The notes under the pieces were generated by a model. That model worked only from the letters and a program-made list of their open reading frames with translations, ran no database searches and was not told the DNA's origin. 64,000 nt of DNA from Janthinobacterium violaceinigrum (GTDB lineage: Bacteria > Pseudomonadota > Gammaproteobacteria > Burkholderiales > Burkholderiaceae_D). Within the stretch, counting starts at the first letter, position 1. Each line of letters starts with the position of its first letter. Where the stretch lies: positions 248,001-312,000 of the forward strand of contig NZ_WFLI01000001.1 of the NCBI RefSeq assembly GCF_009208555.1, read 5' to 3'. Shown piece after piece: positions 59,525-64,000 of this stretch. Made by a program: the position numbers and the translations under genes.

Positions 59525-60961
59525 ATGAAAAAGCTGACCACTGCCTTTGGCGCGCCTGTAGTCGACAACCAGAACATCCAGACGGCGGGCCCCCGCGGCC
59601 CTGCCCTGCTGCAAGATGTGTGGTTCCTGGAAAAGCTGGCCCACTTCGACCGCGAAGTCATTCCCGAGCGCCGCATGCATGCCAAGGGTTCCGGCGCGCA
59701 TGGCACGTTTACCGTCACGCAAGACATCACGCGCTACACGCGGGCGAAGATTTTTGGCGCCGTGGGCAAGCAAACCCCCATGTTCGCGCGCTTTTCCACG
59801 GTGGCTGGCGAACGGGGCGCGGCGGACGCGGAACGCGACATCCGCGGCTTCGCCCTGAAGTTCTACACGGAAGAAGGCAACTGGGATCTGGTCGGCAACA
59901 ATACGCCCGTCTTCTTCATGCGCGACCCCCTCAAATTTCCCGATCTGAACCACGCGATCAAGCGCGATCCCCGCACGGGCTTGCGCAGCGCTAACAGCAA
60001 CTGGGATTTCTGGACGTCGCTGCCCGAAGCGCTGCACCAGGTGACGGTGGTGATGAGCGACCGGGGCTTGCCGCGCAGTTTCCGCCACATGCACGGCTTC
60101 GGCAGCCATACCTTCAGCTTCCTGAATGCGCAAAACGAGCGTTTCTGGGTCAAGTTCACGTTTAAAACCCAGCAAGGCATTCAAAACCTGACGGATGCGC
60201 AAGCCGAGGAACTCGTGGGCAAGGACCGCGAAAGCTCGCACCGCGACCTGTACGAAAGCATCGAAAACAAGGATTTCCCCCGCTGGACCCTGTACGTGCA
60301 AATCATGCCGGAAAAAGAGGCAGGCACCTATCACCTCAACCCGTTCGACCTGTCTAAGGTGTGGCCGCACGGCGACTATCCGCTGATCGAGGTGGGCGTG
60401 CTGGAACTGAACCGCAATGCGGACAATCACTTTGCCGAAGTGGAACAAGCGGCCTTCAACCCGGCCAACGTGGTGCCCGGCATCAGCTTTTCGCCGGACA
60501 AGATGCTGCAAGGCCGGCTGTTTTCGTATGGCGACGCACAGCGCTACCGCCTCGGTGTCAACCACAGTCATATCCCCGTCAATGCGCCAAAATGCCCGTT
60601 CCACAGCTATCACCGCGACGGCCAGATGCGCGTGGACGGCAACCAGGGCGGAACCTTGGGCTACGAGCCGAACAGCGAGCAGGAATGGGCCGAGCAGCCC
60701 GATTTCCGCGAACCGCCATTGAGCATCGAAGGCGCGGCCGACCACTGGAATCACCGCGTCGATGAGGATTACTATTCGCAGCCGCGCGCCCTGTTCCGCC
60801 TGATGAGTCCGGCACAGCAGCAAGCCTTGTTCGACAACACGGCGCGCGCCATTTCGGGCGCTTCGGAGCAAGTCAAGCAACGCCACATCGGCAACTGCAC
60901 CCTGTGCGACCCCGCTTATGGCGCGGGCGTGGCCGAAGCAATCGGCCGCCTGAGCAAATAA
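59525..60961 (+). CDS. katA: monofunctional haem catalase
   Basis: A 478-residue small-subunit (clade 3) catalase. Catalytic His52 is in [12 protein letters not shown], the Asn in [11 protein letters not shown], and the proximal haem Tyr in [19 protein letters not shown]-type region residues are also recognisable. It breaks down hydrogen peroxide in the cytosol. The gene has a 237-base upstream spacer in which I see no clear OxyR site. A GC-rich hairpin 47 bases after the stop may end transcription. Confidence 0.94.
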   Translation: MKKLTTAFGAPVVDNQNIQTAGPRGPALLQDVWFLEKLAHFDREVIPERRMHAKGSGAHGTFTVTQDITRYTRAKIFGAVGKQTPMFARFSTVAGERGAADAERDIRGFALKFYTEEGNWDLVGNNTPVFFMRDPLKFPDLNHAIKRDPRTGLRSANSNWDFWTSLPEALHQVTVVMSDRGLPRSFRHMHGFGSHTFSFLNAQNERFWVKFTFKTQQGIQNLTDAQAEELVGKDRESSHRDLYESIENKDFPRWTLYVQIMPEKEAGTYHLNPFDLSKVWPHGDYPLIEVGVLELNRNADNHFAEVEQAAFNPANVVPGISFSPDKMLQGRLFSYGDAQRYRLGVNHSHIPVNAPKCPFHSYHRDGQMRVDGNQGGTLGYEPNSEQEWAEQPDFREPPLSIEGAADHWNHRVDEDYYSQPRALFRLMSPAQQQALFDNTARAISGASEQVKQRHIGNCTLCDPAYGAGVAEAIGRLSK

Positions 60962-61007
60962 GGCGCGCCGGCAAGACCCGCGGCTTGGCAAGGAGGGCGA
61001 AGGTTCA

Positions 61008-61035
61008 GGAGGGCCGCCAGTGAACGGGGCCCTCC
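61008..61035 (+). terminator. possible terminator hairpin after the catalase gene
   Basis: GGAGGGCC-N12-GGCCCTCC, a perfect 8-bp stem. No T-run follows, so efficiency is doubtful. Confidence 0.4.
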
Positions 61036-61204
61036 GCCGCAACGGCCCGCGGGTTGAGCACCAGCCGCATCAAAACCTGCCACGCGACAAGCGATCCAAA
61101 CGCGCCGACGTCCGGCGCACGGCCTGCCGCCTGCTGCCTCGCCGGCGGGCAAGCTGCGGGTAAGCTTCTGATTAGCGTGACGGCAAGCCCGCCGCGCCAG
61201 TGCG

Positions 61205-61543
61205 CTACCAGCGCTGGATGTCGATCTGGCCCGTGATGCTCGTTTCCACCGGATAGCCTTCGACCTGCAAGGGCACGCGCCGCTTGACGGACGAGTCGCG
61301 CAAATACACGACGAGCGCTTCCTTGCCGACGGCGTTGCGTCCCAGGCTCACGCCTTCCACGCCGTCGATGGCCATCAGCGCCCGCTCATTGCGCCGCTTG
61401 GCCGCTTCCAGCCGGCCTTGGGGCACGGCATGGGCGTACCCTGCGCCGGCAGCGCCCTGGCCAAGAGTCTCGTCCGGCAAATACGGCATGGCGGCATCTT
61501 CGAAGACGGCATATGACGATTGTGCAAATTTACTGTTTGACAT
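61205..61543 (-). CDS. small protein resembling the pro-domain of the neighbouring protease
   Basis: A 112-residue soluble protein. Its C-terminal half (GVEGVSLG at 61-68, ALVVYLRD at 76-83, VPLQVEGYPVETSITGQI at 90-107) aligns by eye with residues 93-158 of the adjacent trypsin-like protease (IQGVSIG, ALTLYVAE, VPVNIVVTGVI). That segment precedes the catalytic domain in such proteases. The first half has a helical, charged stretch (RLEAAKRRNERALMAI) like the one before the protease's own segment. It could be an inhibitor, chaperone or partner; the function is not known. Confidence 0.7.
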   Translation of the reverse strand: MSNSKFAQSSYAVFEDAAMPYLPDETLGQGAAGAGYAHAVPQGRLEAAKRRNERALMAIDGVEGVSLGRNAVGKEALVVYLRDSSVKRRVPLQVEGYPVETSITGQIDIQRW

Positions 61544-61771
61544 GACACACCCTCCTGATGCATTCCATGATACACCCGGTCATCGGGCGCCGCCGCGCGC
61601 TTCGCCGGGCAAGCAGGCGGCTGCCCCGGCCAGCAGCCTGCCCCGGCAGAAACGCTCAGGAAGACGCGCCAGGCGACGCTCGCTGCCGGCACAGGCCCTC
61701 AACCATCATCGTGCAAAAGGCAGCGTTATGCAAGGCGGCGTGACACCGCCCGCTTGCTTCTGAACGCGTAC

Positions 61772-62953
61772 TCAGGTGTACAAATTGATGTCGAGCGCCA
61801 CCACCACGCGCCGCATCTGGTTGGCAAACGTGATGTTGCCGCCGCCGGCAAACAGCAGGCCCACGGGATTGCGCTGCTGGTTCCAGGTCCAGATGGACGA
61901 GCCGGAATCGCCGCCCGCGCTGAACGCCCCGCTGACGCCCGTGATAGCGATCTGGTCCTGGAACAGCGCGATCCGGCCGCCGCCGTAGTTGACGTTGATG
62001 GTGGCGCCCAGCCCCGTGATGCGGCCCTGCGTCAATTGCGTCGTGCGTCCGGATTTGCCGACCAGCATGCCCAGCGCAGGCGCCACCAGCGCATTGCTGA
62101 TGCGGAAATAGGCAGGCACGCCGCCGCTCAGGTAAACCAGTTCGGGCCGCACCCGGTCAGGCCAGGCCCAGCCGGTGGCGCAGTCGACAAAGTTGACGCC
62201 GCCGCTGAAATTGATGGGCACGAAACGCTCAAGCACGGCCACCTGGTCTTGCGGACAGCGGCCGCCGTCGATGGGGCCGGGCTGCACGATGCAATCGTTG
62301 AACACCCCGCCGTTGGAATTGGCCAGCACGTGATTATTGCTCAGGATCATCAGGCGGCTGTTGCGCGGCGCGCTGCGCCCCACAGCCAGGCAGCCGATGG
62401 TGCCGGCCGTGATGCGGAAATGCCCGACCGATACCCCGCCCGGCGCCGGGCGCAGACGGAAGCGGTGCGGTTGCGCATCGATCACGCCCGTGACGACGAT
62501 GTTGACGGGCACCTTGTCGCTGGCCACGGCGCGCACGCCCATGGCGCCCACGATGGCGGCCTTGGCGCGGTCGACGGACGTGGGTTCGGCCACGTACAGG
62601 GTCAGGGCCGGCAAGCCCGGTTCGCCCGACGAGCTGTCGCTGGCGCCCTCGCCCAGGCCGATGGACACGCCCTGGATATTGCCGCCGTCGCTGAAGGCAT
62701 CGGCCGCGCGCACGCCGCCCGCCTGCGAGATGGACTGGCGCATGCCGTCTTCGATGCTGCGCTTGATTTCCAGCAATTCCATGCTGACGCCGCTCAAGGC
62801 GTCGGGCACGTCCGGGACGGACGCGCTCTCGGCCGCATTGTCGTCGTCGCCTGGGACGGAAAATTGACCGACGGCCTCTTCATCGTCGGCGCTTTGTCCC
62901 CTGCCGCTGCTGCCAGGCGGGGCGCTGAAACCATTTTCATTGCCTATCATCAT
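61772..62953 (-). CDS. trypsin-fold serine protease with N-terminal pro-domain
   Basis: A 393-residue protein without a signal peptide. Residues 1-55 are acidic low complexity; 56-90 a helix; 91-160 a small alpha/beta domain; 175-390 a trypsin-like domain with His208 (LSNNHVLAN), Asp257 (NFVDCATG) and Ser350 (SAGGDSGSSIW). The arrangement is that of NAL1-like S1 peptidases of bacteria and plants. GAGGAGA precedes the double ATG. It is divergent from the PrkA-type kinase gene and near a stand-alone copy of its second domain. Confidence 0.82.
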   Translation of the reverse strand: MMIGNENGFSAPPGSSGRGQSADDEEAVGQFSVPGDDDNAAESASVPDVPDALSGVSMELLEIKRSIEDGMRQSISQAGGVRAADAFSDGGNIQGVSIGLGEGASDSSSGEPGLPALTLYVAEPTSVDRAKAAIVGAMGVRAVASDKVPVNIVVTGVIDAQPHRFRLRPAPGGVSVGHFRITAGTIGCLAVGRSAPRNSRLMILSNNHVLANSNGGVFNDCIVQPGPIDGGRCPQDQVAVLERFVPINFSGGVNFVDCATGWAWPDRVRPELVYLSGGVPAYFRISNALVAPALGMLVGKSGRTTQLTQGRITGLGATINVNYGGGRIALFQDQIAITGVSGAFSAGGDSGSSIWTWNQQRNPVGLLFAGGGNITFANQMRRVVVALDINLYT

Positions 62954-63204
62954 GTTCTCCTCGTGGGTCGCTGCAAGCTTCCAGTGTGGGCGGGCCGCGC
63001 CAGCCGGTATTGATCTGGATTCAACTACGCTGGTGTACGGTTGGGCACCGCCATCAGGGGGCGGCGAAGACAAAAATAGTTCCCTCGTCAAGGTTGAGCG
63101 AGATCAGGCGTGCGGGCAGAGGCGGCGCCGTATACTTGGCCGACACGCTGGAACTGGGCCTGCTCCACGGCGGCAACGGCAGCAACGGTATAGATGGGGA
63201 AACA

Positions 63205-64000
63205 ATGACGAGCGCTGGTACGACACGCCAATCCGACGACAACGCGCCTGCGGCGGCAGTGCCTGCAGGCGAGCCGGCAGGCAACGGCGCTGCAGAGGCC
63301 AGCGGGCCGCACGCCACCCAGCATGCGGGTTTCGTGCACGGCATGGCGGCTTGGGCGGCAAAACACCGCATCAGCCCCTGGCGCGGCAGTTTTGCCGACT
63401 TCCTCGAGCAGATCTTGCCGGGCCGGGCTGCCCTGCTGGCGCGCAGCGCGCACCAGTACCTGTGGGACATGATGCGCTGGAACGGCCACACCGATGACAG
63501 CGGGCGCTTCCGCTGCCGTTTGTTCGACGACGAGCTGTTCGGCATCGACGAAGCGATCGACCGGGTCGCCTCTTACTTCAAGGCGGCCGCGGCCGGTTCC
63601 GAGGTGGGCCGGCGCATGTTGCTATTGCTGGGCCCGCCGTCGGGCGGCAAGTCGACGATGGTGATCCTGCTCAAGCGGGGCCTGGAAGAATACAGCCACA
63701 GCAGCGAGGGGGCGCTGTACGGCATCGCCGGCTGTCCCGTGCACGAATCGCCGCTGCATCTGGTGCCGCACAGCATGCGCGCCGACTTTCGCGCCAGCTA
63801 TGATGCCGAACTGCATGGCGACCTGTGCCCCCACTGCCGCGCCCGTCTGGAGGAGCAGTACGGAGGCGATTTCTTGCGCATGCCCGTCGAGCGCATCCAT
63901 CTGTCCGAGGCGGGCCGCTGCGGCATCGGCACGTATGCGCCGCACGACCCCACCACGGCCGACCTGGCCGACCTGGTGGGCTCCGTCGACCTGTCGAAAG
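63205..64000 (+). CDS. prkA: PrkA-type serine protein kinase (partial, runs off the right edge)
   Basis: The first 265 codons of a PrkA/YeaG-like protein. Residues 62-75 (SFADFLEQILPGRA) and 109-130 lead into the AAA_PrkA ATPase domain with Walker A GPPSGGKST (143-151), the typical GCPVHESPLHLVP motif, and a C-P-H-C pair (Cys208, Cys211). Full PrkA proteins are about 640 residues with a C-terminal kinase-like domain; that part lies outside the window. The first 45 residues are Ala/Gly-rich and longer than in E. coli YeaG. GGGGA precedes the ATG. Confidence 0.85.
   Translation, partial: MTSAGTTRQSDDNAPAAAVPAGEPAGNGAAEASGPHATQHAGFVHGMAAWAAKHRISPWRGSFADFLEQILPGRAALLARSAHQYLWDMMRWNGHTDDSGRFRCRLFDDELFGIDEAIDRVASYFKAAAAGSEVGRRMLLLLGPPSGGKSTMVILLKRGLEEYSHSSEGALYGIAGCPVHESPLHLVPHSMRADFRASYDAELHGDLCPHCRARLEEQYGGDFLRMPVERIHLSEAGRCGIGTYAPHDPTTADLADLVGSVDLSK

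Noticed and set aside
1..64000. CRISPR arrays, insertion sequences, rRNA and tRNA genes
   Set aside because: No regularly spaced direct repeats, no transposase, and no tRNA-like cloverleaf or rRNA segments were noticed on reading the noncoding spacers.

Overview
The window is a high-GC chromosomal segment of a Gram-negative bacterium, most probably a betaproteobacterium of the Oxalobacteraceae (Janthinobacterium/Duganella/Massilia type). That placement is inferred from codon use (very high GC3), the style of the proteins, and a gene set typical of that group (ECF sigma/anti-sigma pairs, an Anbu operon, a KfrA-like protein paired with an integrase, many GNAT acetyltransferases). No rRNA or tRNA gene was seen that would settle it. 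Most of the window is ordinary densely packed chromosome. Very long ORFs opposite the true genes are a by-product of GC3 bias.

Layout. 0-8.5 kb: a secreted alpha/beta hydrolase; an ECF sigma factor with its zinc-binding anti-sigma factor, divergent from an operon for a c-type cytochrome, a TAT-exported metallophosphoesterase and a small CuA-like cupredoxin; an FGE-like exported protein; a LytS/LytTR-type two-component pair whose kinase is broken by a 7-bp tandem duplication; a second hydrolase. 8.5-17.9 kb: DHA2 efflux pump, GNAT and LysR regulator; a lower-GC patch with an immunity-like protein and orphan genes; a DAO-type oxidase; a GNAT divergent from a citrate synthase carrying an N-terminal helix-turn-helix; a MarR/thioesterase/GNAT operon. 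17.9-22 kb: an accessory patch with small unknown genes, a truncated hydrolase, three copies of a short palindromic repeat, then an integrase divergent from a KfrA-like coiled-coil protein, with nested palindromes between them.

22-36 kb: small metabolic, membrane and acetyltransferase genes, a VirK/YbjX protein, a serine beta-lactamase-fold hydrolase, a CSS/EAL phosphodiesterase, a second DHA2 pump with a divergent LysR gene, an XRE-cupin regulator divergent from a clear MnaT (YncA) amino-acid N-acyltransferase, LtrA, and a 2-hydroxyacid dehydrogenase. 36-39 kb: a TonB-dependent siderophore-type receptor behind a near-consensus Fur box. 40-45.5 kb: a soluble histidine kinase and the Anbu (bacterial proteasome homologue) cluster: circularly permuted ATP-grasp, alpha-E, transglutaminase, Anbu. 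47-54 kb: what looks like a zinc-homeostasis neighbourhood: a Fur-family regulator, a NiCoT-like transporter and two COG0523 GTPases, divergent from a MacB-like ABC exporter with DUF3299 and a TlpA-like redoxin, sharing an AT-rich, Zur-box-like control region. 54-61 kb: a lipoprotein 5'-nucleotidase, a Sel1 lipoprotein, a MocR regulator divergent from a GNAT, and catalase. 61-64 kb: a trypsin-fold protease, a separate small protein that resembles its pro-domain, and the first part of a PrkA-type kinase running off the right edge.

The best candidates for less-described biology are the ECF-controlled cytochrome/phosphoesterase/cupredoxin operon, the integrase-KfrA module with its palindromes, the zinc divergon, and the protease with stand-alone pro-domain next to PrkA. 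No CRISPR array, insertion sequence, prophage or RNA gene was found. No stretch above about 300 bases lacks a gene.
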